DNA of 59,153 bases, taken from contig JAJDER010000095.1 in assembly GCA_029259725.1 (NCBI GenBank), forward strand, positions 1 to 59,153. The letters run 5' to 3'. Each line of letters starts with the position of its first letter. The stretch's first letter is position 1. The notes under the pieces were generated by a model. It searched no databases. It had not been told where the DNA came from and was given only the letters and a program-made list of their open reading frames with translations. The stretch comes from Planctomycetota bacterium (GTDB lineage: Bacteria > Planctomycetota > B15-G4). A program made the translations under genes and the position numbers. Positions 11,321-21,191 of this stretch are shown here, piece after piece.

Positions 11321-13018
11321 ATGGGCAGTCGACGGATCCAATCGGCGCGCGTTGACCGGGGCCTGCACGGGCCCGGAATCCGCCCCCCGGCTGCTTCTCC
11401 GGCTTCCTCGCCCCGGCCGCCCCTCGGGCTGCTTGCCCCCGCGCTCCTGGCGCTGGTGCTCCCGGGCTGCCTGTACACCCCCGAGCAGTGGGCGGCCGAC
11501 GCGGACGCCGAGGTGGATCCGCTGCTGGCCGAGTACGACTTCGACGTGCTGGGCGACCGCGAGGGCTGGGTGCGGCACCCCGAGGCCCGCCACGAGGACG
11601 AGACCGCGAGCCAGAGCGACGACCAGTACGAGACCGAGACGGGCCCGGTGCGGCTGGACCTGGCCTCGGCTCTCGAGCACGCCGTCACGACGGGTCGCGA
11701 ATTCCTCGACCGCAAGGACACGCTCTACAGTCAGGGACTCTCCCTGACCCTGACCCGCTTCAACTTCGGGCCGCTGTTCAGTTCGACCCTCGACGCGCTC
11801 TACACCGGCGTCGAGAACGGCTCGGACACGTTCAGCTACGGCGCCGACTTCGGTGTCTCGCAGATCCTCGGGACCGGCGGCACGCTCTCGCTCCTGGGCG
11901 ACGTCACCAGCACCGTGGTGGATGATCCGAGCGTTGCACCGCTCGGCACCACCGAGCCCCGGTCCTACGACAGCAACTACGTGCTCGCGCTGAACCAGCC
12001 GCTGCTGCGCGGCGCGGGGTACGAGGTGGCCTGGGAGCCCTTGACCCAGAGCGAGCGGGACCTGATCTACCAGGTGCGTGACTTCGAGCTGTTCCGCGAG
12101 GACTTCAGCATCTCGATCGCGAACGACTACTACCGCCTCGTCGGCGAGCGGCGGCAGCTCGACAACCTGGAAGCCGACTACGAGCAGGCGGTCTTCGACC
12201 GCGAGAAGGCCATCGCCCTGCGTCAGGTGGACCGCAACCAGGACGAGGACGTGTTCCTCGCCCAGCGGCGTGAGATCGACACCGAGTCGAACCTGATCCA
12301 GCAGCGTACGCAGTACAAGCGCAACGTCGATGACTTCAAGATCCGGCTCGGGCTGCCGATCACGACCGAGGTCGAGGTCGTCGAGGAGCGCCCGGAGTTC
12401 CAGAAGGTCCGGCTGGACTCGGTGTCGGCAGTGGAGGTGGCGCTCTACAACCGGCTCGACCTGATCACGGAGCGCCAACGGATCGAGGACCGCGCGCGCC
12501 GCGTGAGCATATCCGCGAACGGCCTGCTGCCCGACGTGGACCTGGTGCTCACGCACTCCGGCAGCGGCTCGGACCGCGACTTCGGGGAGACCAACCCGAC
12601 CCAGAACACCAACGCCGCCGGCCTCTCGATCGAGATCCCGCTGCAGCGCAAGTCGGAGCGGAACGCGTACCGGCAGTCGTTGATCGACCTCGCGCGAGCC
12701 GAACGCGACTACCAGCGGACGCTCGACCAGGTGGAGCGCGACGTGCTGGACCAGCTGCGCGAACTCGACCGCCTGGAGAAGGACATCGAGTTGCAGGAGC
12801 TGCAGATCGTCCAGGAGCGACGCGCCGTGGCCATCAGCGAGATCCGCTGGGAGGCCGGCGAGATCGAGAACCGTGACCTGCTCGACGCTCGTGACTCACT
12901 CGTCCAGGCGGAGAACGCCCTGATCGACTCCACCGTGGACCACTTCATCGCCCGGCTGAGACTGCTGCGAGAGCTCGGCCTGCTGTTCATCGAACCCAAC
13001 GGGAAGTGGCGCGCATGA
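11321..13018 (+). CDS. TolC-family outer-membrane efflux lipoprotein
   Basis: 565 residues; ATG at 11321 preceded by GAGAGAGGGAC. The signal sequence ends at lipobox LVLPGC (Cys50), so the N-terminus before the hydrophobic core is unusually long. The remainder is the OEP fold: beta-rich segments (RFNFGPLFSSTLDALYTG) between long helical repeats (residues about 270-360 and 470-545, rich in Leu/Glu/Arg heptads). It is the first gene of a tripartite efflux operon; its stop overlaps the HlyD start (ATGA at 13015-13018). Expected role: outer-membrane duct for the MacAB-like pump encoded downstream. Confidence 0.88.
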   Translation: MGSRRIQSARVDRGLHGPGIRPPAASPASSPRPPLGLLAPALLALVLPGCLYTPEQWAADADAEVDPLLAEYDFDVLGDREGWVRHPEARHEDETASQSDDQYETETGPVRLDLASALEHAVTTGREFLDRKDTLYSQGLSLTLTRFNFGPLFSSTLDALYTGVENGSDTFSYGADFGVSQILGTGGTLSLLGDVTSTVVDDPSVAPLGTTEPRSYDSNYVLALNQPLLRGAGYEVAWEPLTQSERDLIYQVRDFELFREDFSISIANDYYRLVGERRQLDNLEADYEQAVFDREKAIALRQVDRNQDEDVFLAQRREIDTESNLIQQRTQYKRNVDDFKIRLGLPITTEVEVVEERPEFQKVRLDSVSAVEVALYNRLDLITERQRIEDRARRVSISANGLLPDVDLVLTHSGSGSDRDFGETNPTQNTNAAGLSIEIPLQRKSERNAYRQSLIDLARAERDYQRTLDQVERDVLDQLRELDRLEKDIELQELQIVQERRAVAISEIRWEAGEIENRDLLDARDSLVQAENALIDSTVDHFIARLRLLRELGLLFIEPNGKWRA

Positions 13019-14565
13019 AGCTCCCAGCCATCCTCATCACGCTCGGCGTCGGTGGCGTGCTGACCTGGGCCGCGTGGCCTGACGGAGCCGGCTCGACCTC
13101 GGCGTTCCCCGAGCAGGGCCTGTTCACCGTGCGTCGGGCCGCACTCAACGTGGTCATCACGGAGAACGGCTCGCTGATCGCCAAGGACTCGCAGCAGGTG
13201 ATCCTCGGCGCGGACGGCGGCGGCGAGATCAGCTACTTGATCGACGAGGGCGCGGAGGTCGTCGAGGGGGACCTGATCTGCCAGCTCGACGCGAGCGGCC
13301 TGGAGGACGGGCTCGAGACCCTGGAGCTCGACATCGTCACCGCCGAGGCCGACGTCGAGTCCGCACGCACCGAGCTGGAGTTGCAGGAGACCCAGAACGT
13401 GGGCGACGTGGAGAAGGCCGACGTCGCGCTGGAGAAGGCCCGGCAGGAGCTCGAACGCTACACCGAGGGCGACGCCCCGAACGAGCGCCGCAAGCTCGCC
13501 GTGGCCATCAAGGACGCGCAGACCACCTACGAGCGCTCCAAGAAGAAGTACGAGGACAGCCAGCTGCTGTTCGACAAGGCCTACGTCACCGAGACCGACC
13601 TCGAGCAGGACAAGATCGCCTTCGAGAAGGCCGAAGTGCAGCGGGACGGTGCCAACCTCGACCTGACCATCTTCGAGAAGTACACCTATCCCATGACGCT
13701 CCGCGAGCGGAACGTCGCACTCGCCGACGCGCAGCGCGAGATGGAGGCGGCCACCAAGCGCGCGGTCACCCGCAAGCGCCAGAAGGAGGTCGACCTCGAG
13801 AAGTCCGAGAAGCGGCTCACGCGCCAGCGCAAGCAACGCGAGGAGACGCTCGAGGAGATCACCAAGATGACGCTCACCGCGCCGGGCCCCGGGATCGTGC
13901 TGCACGGCGACCCGAAGCAGCCCTGGATGTCCGACGACATCAAGATCGGCGGGCGCATCTGGAGCGGCATCACCGTCGCCACGATTCCCGACCTGCGCAT
14001 CATGCAGGTCCAGCTGGCGATCCACGAGGCGGACATCAGCAAGCTCAAGGCGGGCCTGTCCGCTTCGGTGACCATGGACACCTACCCGGGCGTGGTGCTC
14101 ACCGGGAAGGTGAGCAAGGTCGCCTCGATCGCCGGTGGCGGCGACCGCTGGAACCGCAACAGCGAGGTCAAGACCTTCCAGGTCGAGGTCACGCTCGAGG
14201 AGCGCGAGGACATCGAGCTCAAGCCGGGCATCAGCGCCAAGGCCGAGATCTTCATCGCCAACCGCACCGAGGTCCTGACCGTGCCGGTGCAGTGCGTCGT
14301 GCTCGAGGAGGGCAAGCACTACTGCTACGTGATGGGGGCCGACGGCGTCGCGTCCCGGCGCGTGGTCGTGCCCGGTCTGAGCAACCAGAACTTCATGGAG
14401 ATCAGCGAGGGTCTCGAGGAGGGCGAGCGGGTCCTGCTCTACAACCCGACCATGCCCACCCACTCCGTGCCCGGCGAGCCGGACGATCCCGAGGCACCCG
14501 GCGACGGCGGGATGGGTAGCGGGAACAGCGGCGACCGTGGGTCGGGCCGCGGGCAGAGAACCTGA
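13015..14565 (+). CDS. HlyD/MacA-type periplasmic adaptor protein
   Basis: 516 residues from ATG 13015, which overlaps the TolC stop. An N-terminal hydrophobic helix (LPAILITLGVGGVLTWAAW) anchors it. The biotinyl-lipoyl half-motif (VITENGSLIAKDSQQVILGA, then DEGAEVVEGDLICQLD) is followed by a long coiled-coil hairpin (about residues 100-280, very rich in Glu/Lys/Arg), the second lipoyl half (LTAPGPGIVL), and beta-barrel and membrane-proximal domains (GLSASVTMDTYPG, LKPGISAKAEIFI, VPVQCVVLEEG). This is the architecture of MacA-like membrane-fusion proteins, which bridge an ABC transporter and TolC. The C-terminal 30 residues are Gly/Asp-rich. Confidence 0.9.
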   Translation: MKLPAILITLGVGGVLTWAAWPDGAGSTSAFPEQGLFTVRRAALNVVITENGSLIAKDSQQVILGADGGGEISYLIDEGAEVVEGDLICQLDASGLEDGLETLELDIVTAEADVESARTELELQETQNVGDVEKADVALEKARQELERYTEGDAPNERRKLAVAIKDAQTTYERSKKKYEDSQLLFDKAYVTETDLEQDKIAFEKAEVQRDGANLDLTIFEKYTYPMTLRERNVALADAQREMEAATKRAVTRKRQKEVDLEKSEKRLTRQRKQREETLEEITKMTLTAPGPGIVLHGDPKQPWMSDDIKIGGRIWSGITVATIPDLRIMQVQLAIHEADISKLKAGLSASVTMDTYPGVVLTGKVSKVASIAGGGDRWNRNSEVKTFQVEVTLEEREDIELKPGISAKAEIFIANRTEVLTVPVQCVVLEEGKHYCYVMGADGVASRRVVVPGLSNQNFMEISEGLEEGERVLLYNPTMPTHSVPGEPDDPEAPGDGGMGSGNSGDRGSGRGQRT

Positions 14566-14569
14566 GCCG

Positions 14570-15297
<728 letters not shown>

Positions 15298-15301
<4 letters not shown>

Positions 15302-16572
15302 ACTACCTGAAGGAGCTGGTCGTCGAGGCCCTGCGCAACCTGGGCCGCCACAAGCTGCGCTCGTTCCTCACGGCGCTGGGCATCATCTTCGGCGTGGCCT
15401 CGGTCATGTCGATGATGTCCACCGGCGAAGGCGCGCGGCAGGAGATCCTGGCGCAGATCAACCAGCTCGGCATCCGCAACATCATCGTCAACGCCAAGAA
15501 GCCGCCCGAGGAGTCCAGCGCCGGGGACGGCAGCACGAGCCGCACGTTGCGCTACGGCCTGACCTTCCGCGACGCCGACCAGATCCGTCTCACCCTGCCC
15601 ATGATCGAGACGGTGTTGCCGGTCCACGACGTCGAGAAGTGGATCTGGTTCAAGAGCAAGCGCATCGAGGCCAAGATCCGCGGCGTGACCCCCGCCTACT
15701 TCGAGAGCCTGCAACTCGAGCCGATGGTCGGCCGGGTGTTCAGCGACGTGGATGAGTTCGACCGCCGGCGCATCTGCGTGGTGCGTCGCAAGCTCCTCGA
15801 GGAAGCGCGCTACATCGGCGACCCGCTCAAGCTCGACCTCAAGATCGGGAACGACTACTACCGCATCGTGGGCGTGCTGCCGGACTTCGAGTTCCAGAGC
15901 CCGAACAAGCTCGCGCTGGGCATCGACGACCGCGCCTTCGAGATCTACGTGCCGCACGAGACCGTGCTCGACCGCTTCGGTCTCGAGCAGCGCGTGCAGC
16001 GCGCCGGAAGCTCCGAACGCAGCGTGGTCGAGCTGCACCAGATCGTGTGCGCCGTGGACACCGAGGAGAACGTGGTCCACGCGGCGCGCGCCGTGCGCGC
16101 GATCCTCGAGTCCTTCCACACCCGGCGCGACTACGAGGTGACCGTGCCCCTGGAGCAGCTCGAGGCGGCGCAGAAGACCCAGGCCGTGTTCGACACGGTG
16201 CTGCCCATCGTGGCCGGCATCTCGCTGCTGGTCGGGGGTATCGGCATCCTGAACATCATGCTGGCGACGATCACCGAGCGGACGCGCGAGATCGGCATCC
16301 GGCGTGCCATGGGGGCGACCGGCCGGGACATCACCTGGCAGTTCCTGGTGGAGACGGTGACGCTGTCCAGCATCGGAGGCTTGCTGGGCCTCGCCGTGGG
16401 CGGCTTCTTCATCCTGATGCTGCGGCACTTCGCCGAGTGGAACGCCGTGATCACTCCCGGGTCGGTCGTGTTGTCGCTGGGCGTGTCGTGCCTGACCGGG
16501 GTCGCCTTCGGCATCTACCCGGCACGGCGCGCGGCCCTCATGGACCCGATCGAGGCCCTCCGGCACGAGTGA
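15298..16572 (+). CDS. FtsX-like ABC permease (MacB permease-type)
   Basis: 424 residues with a GTG start at 15298 overlapping the ATPase stop. Membrane topology is that of MacB permeases: one N-terminal helix (FLTALGIIFGVASVMSMMS), a large periplasmic MacB_PCD domain (about residues 45-290), then three C-terminal helices with the FtsX signature ERTREIGIRRAMGATGRDI followed by PARRAALMDPIEALRHE. The periplasmic domain includes SGxGARQEIL-like and VRGVTPxYF-like motifs (GEGARQEILAQI, IRGVTPAYFESL). Together with the three preceding genes this is a complete MacAB-TolC type pump; substrate unknown (macrolides, peptides or lipids in relatives). Confidence 0.93.
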
Positions 16573-16591
16573 CGCACCCCAGGAGACTGCG

Positions 16592-17389
16592 ATGAGATCC
16601 CTGACCGCGATCCTGGCCGAGGTCGCCCTCGTCGGCGGCGCCGGCCTGCTGGTGGCGCTCGCCGCCAACGCCGCCACCGACGGCATCGAGCTGGGCCGCG
16701 ACTACTTCCCCGTGGTTGCCGTGCCGGTCTCCACCACCGGCGTCGCGGCCCCCGCGGTCACGACCGGAAGCGCTGCCGTCGAGGCCGCCTCGACCGGTGT
16801 CACGACGGGCGGGGTCACCACGGGCGGTGTCACGACAGGCGGTGTCACGACAGGCGGGGTCACCACGGGCGGTGTCACCACGGGCGAGGTCACCGCGACC
16901 GGGAGTTCCGCAGGCGAGGCCTCGGCGACCGACGGCGACGCCGCACAGCAGGCCGTGGCCGACCGGCTCGCCGCCAAGGGCCTGCGGCCGATCTTCTTCG
17001 ACGAGGTCGCCGAGACCTTCAACGACCCGATGCGCGGCTACGGCCTCCACGTGTTCATCGATGCGCGCGATGACAGCCACTACGCCGAGGGCCACATCCC
17101 CGGCGCGTTGGCCTTCGACTACTACCACCCCGACGCCTCCATCGCCGAGGTCACCGCCGCCCTCGCCTCCGCCATGAAGGTCGTCATCTACTGCAACGGC
17201 GGCGACTGCGAGGACAGCGAGTTCGCCGCGCTCTTCCTGCAAGGTCACGTCGGCGACCCGTCGTCGCTCTACGTCTACCCGGGTGGCATCACCGAGTGGA
17301 AGGCGAAGGGCATGGACGTGGAGCGCGGCGCCCGGGACAGCGGAGACATCGTGAGCGGACAGGTCGTGAGCGGAGACGAGTCCCGGTGA
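16592..17389 (+). CDS. Membrane-anchored rhodanese-like sulfurtransferase with VTTGG repeat linker
   Basis: 265 residues; AGGAG lies about 8 bases before the ATG. One N-terminal membrane helix (residues 7-27) is followed by a low-complexity linker with six VTTGG/E repeats (residues 70-99, a 15-bp tandem DNA repeat at about 16799-16888), then a rhodanese domain (residues about 133-245). The active-site loop is CNGGDCED with catalytic Cys201; FIDARDDSHYAEGHIPGA is the usual CH2A-type motif. The stop overlaps the start of the MauE/DoxX-like gene (GTGA). The pair is probably an envelope thiol or sulfur redox unit. It starts 19 bases after the efflux permease gene and may be read from the same promoter. 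Confidence 0.88.
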   Translation: MRSLTAILAEVALVGGAGLLVALAANAATDGIELGRDYFPVVAVPVSTTGVAAPAVTTGSAAVEAASTGVTTGGVTTGGVTTGGVTTGGVTTGGVTTGEVTATGSSAGEASATDGDAAQQAVADRLAAKGLRPIFFDEVAETFNDPMRGYGLHVFIDARDDSHYAEGHIPGALAFDYYHPDASIAEVTAALASAMKVVIYCNGGDCEDSEFAALFLQGHVGDPSSLYVYPGGITEWKAKGMDVERGARDSGDIVSGQVVSGDESR

Positions 17390-17943
17390 GTCGGACCGCC
17401 GCGCCAGCCGAGACCACGCCGCCGACCCCACCGCCCTCGGCGCCGGCGCCCACCGGCGCCTGGTCGCGGTTCGACGCCACCGGCCTGCCGCTGCTCGTCG
17501 CGCGCCTGGTGGTGGGCATCACCTTCGTCGTCATGGGCCTGGCCAAGGTCGAGGACCCGATCGGCTTCCTCAAGCTCGTGCGCGAGTTCGAGCTCGCGCC
17601 GAACCTGCCGTGGCTGCTCAACGGGATCGCGGGGCTGGTGCCCTGGCTCGAGATCTGGTGCGGCGGGTTGCTGGTGCTGGGCGTCGGCGTCCGCGGGGCG
17701 GCGGGCACGCTCTCGATCCTGCTGGTCGTGTTCACGATCGCGATCCAGGACCGCGGCGCGACGTTGGCCGCGCACGACGGCGTGTCGTTCTGCGCGATCG
17801 CCTTCGACTGCGGCTGCGGCGGCGGCATCGTCAACGTCTGCCGCAAGATCGGGGAGAACCTGGGCCTGCTGGTGCTGGCCCTGACGGCGGTGGTCTCCCG
17901 ATCTCGGCGTTTCTGCCTGCGACACGCCCTGTTGGGCCGCTGA
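17386..17943 (+). CDS. MauE/DoxX-like redox-associated membrane protein
   Basis: 185 residues from a GTG at 17386 that overlaps the rhodanese stop. A Pro-rich N-terminus precedes four predicted membrane helices; LARLVVGITFVVMGLAKVED and LKLVREFELAPNLPWLLNGI match the MauE/DoxX family. Cysteines are placed at membrane edges: WCGG in helix 2, SFCAIAFDCGCGGG near residue 145, and VCRK. In MauE-type proteins the equivalent cysteine cluster relays thiols to periplasmic partners. Here the partner is probably the co-translated rhodanese; this is inference from gene order. Confidence 0.82.
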   Translation: MSRTAAPAETTPPTPPPSAPAPTGAWSRFDATGLPLLVARLVVGITFVVMGLAKVEDPIGFLKLVREFELAPNLPWLLNGIAGLVPWLEIWCGGLLVLGVGVRGAAGTLSILLVVFTIAIQDRGATLAAHDGVSFCAIAFDCGCGGGIVNVCRKIGENLGLLVLALTAVVSRSRRFCLRHALLGR

Positions 17944-18008
17944 GGTCCTCGACGACGTCGGAGCCCGGCCGCTAGACTGAAAGCCCCTCCCGCACCCGAG
18001 CACCTCCC

Positions 18009-18623
18009 ATGCCCGATGCCCGCCAGCTGCCGCACGTGTTGCGGCTCCTCGACGATCCTTCGCCCACCGTGCAGCAGGCCGTGACCGCCGCGCTCCTCGA
18101 CTGGGGTGACTCCCTCGACGACGCCCTCGCGGACCTCGACGCCGACCCGGCCACCTGCGCCTCGGTGCGCGCGCTGCTCGACGGCTGCGGCGACGACGCC
18201 CGCGCCCACGACAAGCGGCCGGCCACGGCCACCGAGGTCACCGCGGTGGTGCACTTCGACGAGGACGACAAGCTGTCGGCCGAGATCATCGAGGACAACC
18301 GCAAGCCGCGGCGGCAGCCCTTCTTCGGCCCGGGCCAGCTCGTGCGACACCGCCGCTACGGGTACCGCGGCGTCATCGTCGAGCGCGACGACGAGTGCCG
18401 CGCCGAGGACTCGTGGTACCGGTCGAACACCACGCAGCCGCCGAAGGACCAGCCCTGGTACCACGTGCTCGTGGATGGCAGCGACCAGATCACCTACGCG
18501 GCCCAGTCGAGCCTGCTTCCCGACGAGTCGCTGCGCGCGGTGGACCACCCGCTCGTGCGGTACTTCTTCGCGGGCTTCCACGACGGCCACTACGAGCGCA
18601 ACGAGCAGGCCTGGCCCGAGTGA
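18009..18623 (+). CDS. HspQ/YccV-like (hemimethylated-DNA-binding fold) domain protein with helical N-terminus
   Basis: 204 residues. The C-terminal half (about residues 103-185) is a clear HspQ/YccV domain: FGPGQLVRHRRYGYRGVIVE, then QPWYHVLVDGSDQITYAAQ and LLPDE. In E. coli HspQ is a small protein (about 105 residues) that binds hemimethylated DNA in vitro and modulates Lon. Here a 100-residue N-terminal part is added: a HEAT-like helix pair (LPHVLRLLDDPSPTVQQAVT) and an acidic region. A similar helical extension is known in larger YccV-domain proteins that also contain a SirB1-type transglutaminase domain; that domain is absent here. The amidohydrolase gene follows after 25 bases. Confidence 0.85.
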   Translation: MPDARQLPHVLRLLDDPSPTVQQAVTAALLDWGDSLDDALADLDADPATCASVRALLDGCGDDARAHDKRPATATEVTAVVHFDEDDKLSAEIIEDNRKPRRQPFFGPGQLVRHRRYGYRGVIVERDDECRAEDSWYRSNTTQPPKDQPWYHVLVDGSDQITYAAQSSLLPDESLRAVDHPLVRYFFAGFHDGHYERNEQAWPE

Positions 18624-18648
18624 TCCGCGAATCGCCAGGAACCCGCCG

Positions 18649-19950
18649 ATGCTCATCCTCAGCAACGTCCGCAAGCTCTATGACGGCAGCGGTGCCGGCG
18701 CCACGGCGGTGCACACCCACGTGGACGTCCACGTGGACGGCGGACGCATCACCGAGATCCGCCCGCACGACCCGGCACTGACCGTCGGTGACGGTCGCAG
18801 CCTGGTCGACGCCTCGTCCTACACGGTCACTCCCGGCCTGATCGACTGCCACGGACACATCACGGTGCTCGGCCTCGACGGCGCGGCGATGGACACGATG
18901 CTTGGCGCCACGGCGCTGACCTGGATCGAGCGCATCCTGTACACCACGCTGGTCGACGGCGGCTGCACGACCATGCGAGACGTCGGCGGTGCCACGCACC
19001 TGATGAAGCGCATGGTGGACGAGGGCACGCTCCTCGGCCCGCGCCTGAAGATCGCCATCTGCATGCTGTCCACCACGGGCGGCCACGCCGACTTCCGCGG
19101 CACGGACCGCTGTCACGCGCAGCTGAGCAGGCTCTGGCCCGACGCGCCGGGTCGTCCGTCGAGCGTCGTCGACGGACCCTGGGAGGCGCGCAAGCGCGTG
19201 CGCGAGATCGCGGCGTGCGGCGCGGACCTGATCAAGCTGTGCACCTCGCCCGGCGTGGCCAGCCCCGGCGACGCCCTCGAGCACCGCGACTTCTCGCCCG
19301 AGGAGATCGCCGCGATCTGCGACGAGGCCGGTCACCGCGGGCTGAAGGTCGCCGCCCACGCCCACAGCCGCAACGGCATCGAGATGGCCATCGAGTACGG
19401 CGTGCACGACATCCAGCACATCTCGTTCATGGACGAGCGGCTGGTGGAACTGGCGGCGGCGAAGAACTGCACGGTGACGCCGACCTCCTGGGTGATGTAC
19501 GAGTTGCCCACCGCCGAGGGCCTCTCCGACTTCGTCATGGAGAAGGTCAAGCAGGTCAACGAGGCCCACGAGGTGGCGACGCAGCACGCGCTCTCCGGAG
19601 ACCTCAAGATCCTGGGCGGCACCGACCCGGTGCTCCCGCGGATGCACGGCCGCAACTACATGGAGCTGGTCTGGCTGATCAAGGAGGGCCTGTCGCCGCT
19701 GCGCGCCTGGCACGGCATGACCGGCCTGGCCGCGAGCGAGATCGGGCAGGACGACACCGGCACGCTGGAAGTCGGCCGCCGCGCCGACCTGCTGGTCTGC
19801 AACGGCGACGTGGTCGAGAACCCGGGTTTGCTGGACGAGGGCGCGCTGGTCGAGGTGATCAAGGACGGCGTGGGCCACCGCGGCCTCGACGGCGTGCCGC
19901 AGGTGAGCTGGGCCGGTCGCGTGCGCGAGTCGCTCTGGCCCGAGAGCTAG
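18649..19950 (+). CDS. Amidohydrolase family protein (imidazolonepropionase/prolidase-like)
   Basis: 433 residues from ATG 18649. Metal-dependent TIM-barrel hydrolase: HxH motif at residues 68-70 in TPGLIDCHGHI, a candidate carbamylated Lys in CGADLIKLCTSPG, His ligands in KVAAHAHS and HDIQHIS, and the catalytic Asp in LGGTDPVLPR. The C-terminal beta-sandwich closes with TLEVGRRADLLVCNGD. This subgroup hydrolyses Xaa-Pro or related dipeptides or imidazolone-like rings; the substrate is unresolved. No signal peptide, so cytoplasmic. The gene ends at a strong hairpin (19961-19994). Confidence 0.9.
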   Translation: MLILSNVRKLYDGSGAGATAVHTHVDVHVDGGRITEIRPHDPALTVGDGRSLVDASSYTVTPGLIDCHGHITVLGLDGAAMDTMLGATALTWIERILYTTLVDGGCTTMRDVGGATHLMKRMVDEGTLLGPRLKIAICMLSTTGGHADFRGTDRCHAQLSRLWPDAPGRPSSVVDGPWEARKRVREIAACGADLIKLCTSPGVASPGDALEHRDFSPEEIAAICDEAGHRGLKVAAHAHSRNGIEMAIEYGVHDIQHISFMDERLVELAAAKNCTVTPTSWVMYELPTAEGLSDFVMEKVKQVNEAHEVATQHALSGDLKILGGTDPVLPRMHGRNYMELVWLIKEGLSPLRAWHGMTGLAASEIGQDDTGTLEVGRRADLLVCNGDVVENPGLLDEGALVEVIKDGVGHRGLDGVPQVSWAGRVRESLWPES

Positions 19951-19960
19951 CGGAACGAGC

Positions 19961-19994
19961 GCGGCGGGCCCCCGCTCTCGCGCAGGCCCGCCGC
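19961..19994. terminator. Strong 10-bp hairpin between convergent genes
   Basis: GCGGCGGGCC at 19961-19970 pairs perfectly with GGCCCGCCGC at 19985-19994 across a 14-base loop. It starts 10 bases after the amidohydrolase stop and lies between this gene and the convergent DinB stop at 20046. No U-tract follows on the plus strand, as expected in a GC-rich genome. It may serve both strands. Confidence 0.6.
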
Positions 19995-20045
19995 CGGTCG
20001 TGTCGTGTGTTCGTCCTGGTGTGGGTTGGATACGGCGCTCAGGCC

Positions 20046-20585
20046 TCAGGCGATGGCCCCATCCTTGCCCAGCGCGCGGCGCAGCGAACCGGTCTGCCCC
20101 GCGTGGTAGGCCTCGTGGAAGGCCAGGATGGCGAGCAACGAGCCGATCGTCTCGGAGGGATCCTCGCGCGGGCTGAACGGCGCGGGCCGTCCCAGCCGCT
20201 CGGGCTTGACCGTGTCGAGCGCCGCGAGGAAGTCGTCCTGGCTCTCGTTGAGCGCCTTGACCAGCACGCCGAAATCGATCGCGTCATCGCAGTCGGGCGT
20301 GGGCGGCTGGGTGCCGCGGTCGTAGCGCTTGACGAGCGCCGGGTCGATGACCGGATCGACGCCCAGCATCCCGGTCATGAGATTGCGGGTGTGCAGCACG
20401 TGGCCGAGCACCCAGTTCAGGTTGCTGCCGCCGCCCGGGGCCGGCTGCAGGCTCTCGGCGTGGGTGATGCCATCGACGTTCCGGTTGAGCACGCCGCAGG
20501 TCATGGCGAAGTGCAGGCTGGTCGGGCTCGCGGCGCCCATGGCGGTGGTCGTGGTCGTGGTGGTGGTGCTGGTCATGCCGGTCAT
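20046..20585 (-). CDS. DinB-like protein coupled to a MarR regulator (second of three)
   Basis: 179 residues from the ATG at 20585, which overlaps the stop of the MarR gene (ATGA). The start is followed by a run of eight Thr residues. DinB four-helix fold with metal-ligand candidates His62 (LGHVLHTR) and His157/His161 (FHEAYHAGQ). DinB proteins with such a triad often act as thiol-dependent transferases or detoxification proteins. Coupling to a MarR regulator suggests that expression responds to a small molecule the MarR protein binds; this is inference. Confidence 0.87.
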   Translation of the reverse strand: MTGMTSTTTTTTTTAMGAASPTSLHFAMTCGVLNRNVDGITHAESLQPAPGGGSNLNWVLGHVLHTRNLMTGMLGVDPVIDPALVKRYDRGTQPPTPDCDDAIDFGVLVKALNESQDDFLAALDTVKPERLGRPAPFSPREDPSETIGSLLAILAFHEAYHAGQTGSLRRALGKDGAIA

Positions 20586-21097
20586 GGGGACTCCTGGTCG
20601 GGCGTCGGGGACTCGGGCGTGGGGAACTCGTGCGGCGCGGGCGTGGGCGTGGGCGTGGCATCGGGAGTCTCGGTCCGGACGGCCACGCCGGTGGCCTGGG
20701 CGACGGCGGCCATGACGGCGTCGAAGCCGGCGAGCTGAGCCTCGTCGAGCTGATCGCGGATGGCGTCCTCGAGGGCGCGGGCGGTGACCTCCGTCCGGCC
20801 GGCGAGCGCTCGCCCCGCCGCGGTCATGCCGGCGCGGACGGCGCGGCGGTCCTTCGTGCAGGCGGTGCGCTCGAGCAGACCGCGTGCCTCGAGGCGGTCG
20901 AGCATCGAGGAGAGCGTCGAGCGCTTGTGGCCGAACACACGGGTCAGCTCCTGGCAGGTCACCGGGCCGTACGAAGCCAGGAAGCAGACCATGTGGCCCT
21001 CGGGCGCGGAGAGGCCCAGCGCTCCCATGTCCTCCTCGAGGGCCAGGCTGATCTGGCGCGTGGCACGGTGGATGGCGGAGAGCAGGTGGAAGGTCAT
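20582..21097 (-). CDS. MarR family transcriptional regulator
   Basis: 171 residues. Winged-helix domain: helix-turn-helix around VTCQELTRVFGHKRSTLSSM, then LDRLEARGLLERTACTKDRR, the wing typical of MarR proteins. The C-terminal tail from about residue 143 is a Pro/Thr/Glu-rich stretch not usual in the family. MarR proteins are dimeric repressors released by aromatic or oxidising ligands. The stop codon overlaps the DinB start, so both are made from one message. Palindromes at 21155-21191, 58-94 bases upstream of the start, are the obvious binding site. No Shine-Dalgarno is visible before the ATG. Confidence 0.9.
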   Translation of the reverse strand: MTFHLLSAIHRATRQISLALEEDMGALGLSAPEGHMVCFLASYGPVTCQELTRVFGHKRSTLSSMLDRLEARGLLERTACTKDRRAVRAGMTAAGRALAGRTEVTARALEDAIRDQLDEAQLAGFDAVMAAVAQATGVAVRTETPDATPTPTPAPHEFPTPESPTPDQESP

Positions 21098-21154
21098 GGG
21101 GCCGAGCCGGGCTCAGGAGCACCGGAGGCGGGCTGATCGCGACCCTTTCTCCGG

Positions 21155-21191
21155 TTTCGGATTATCCGAAAACGGACTATCCGATATCGGA
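21155..21191. promoter_or_regulatory. Palindrome array, probable MarR operator
   Basis: TTTCGGATTATCCGAAA at 21155-21171 is a perfect inverted repeat (8-base arms, one central base). TCCGATATCGGA at 21180-21191 is a perfect 12-bp palindrome, and CGGACTATCCG at 21173-21183 is a third dyad between them. The stretch is AT-rich relative to its surroundings and lies between the divergent MarR gene (start 21097) and metalloprotease gene (start 21251). Spacing and symmetry suit dimer binding by the MarR product and autoregulation; control of the protease is possible. Confidence 0.6.

Noticed and set aside
16799-16888. Possible CRISPR-like array
   Set aside because: Units are 15 bp with no spacers and are in frame, encoding VTTGG repeats of the rhodanese linker.
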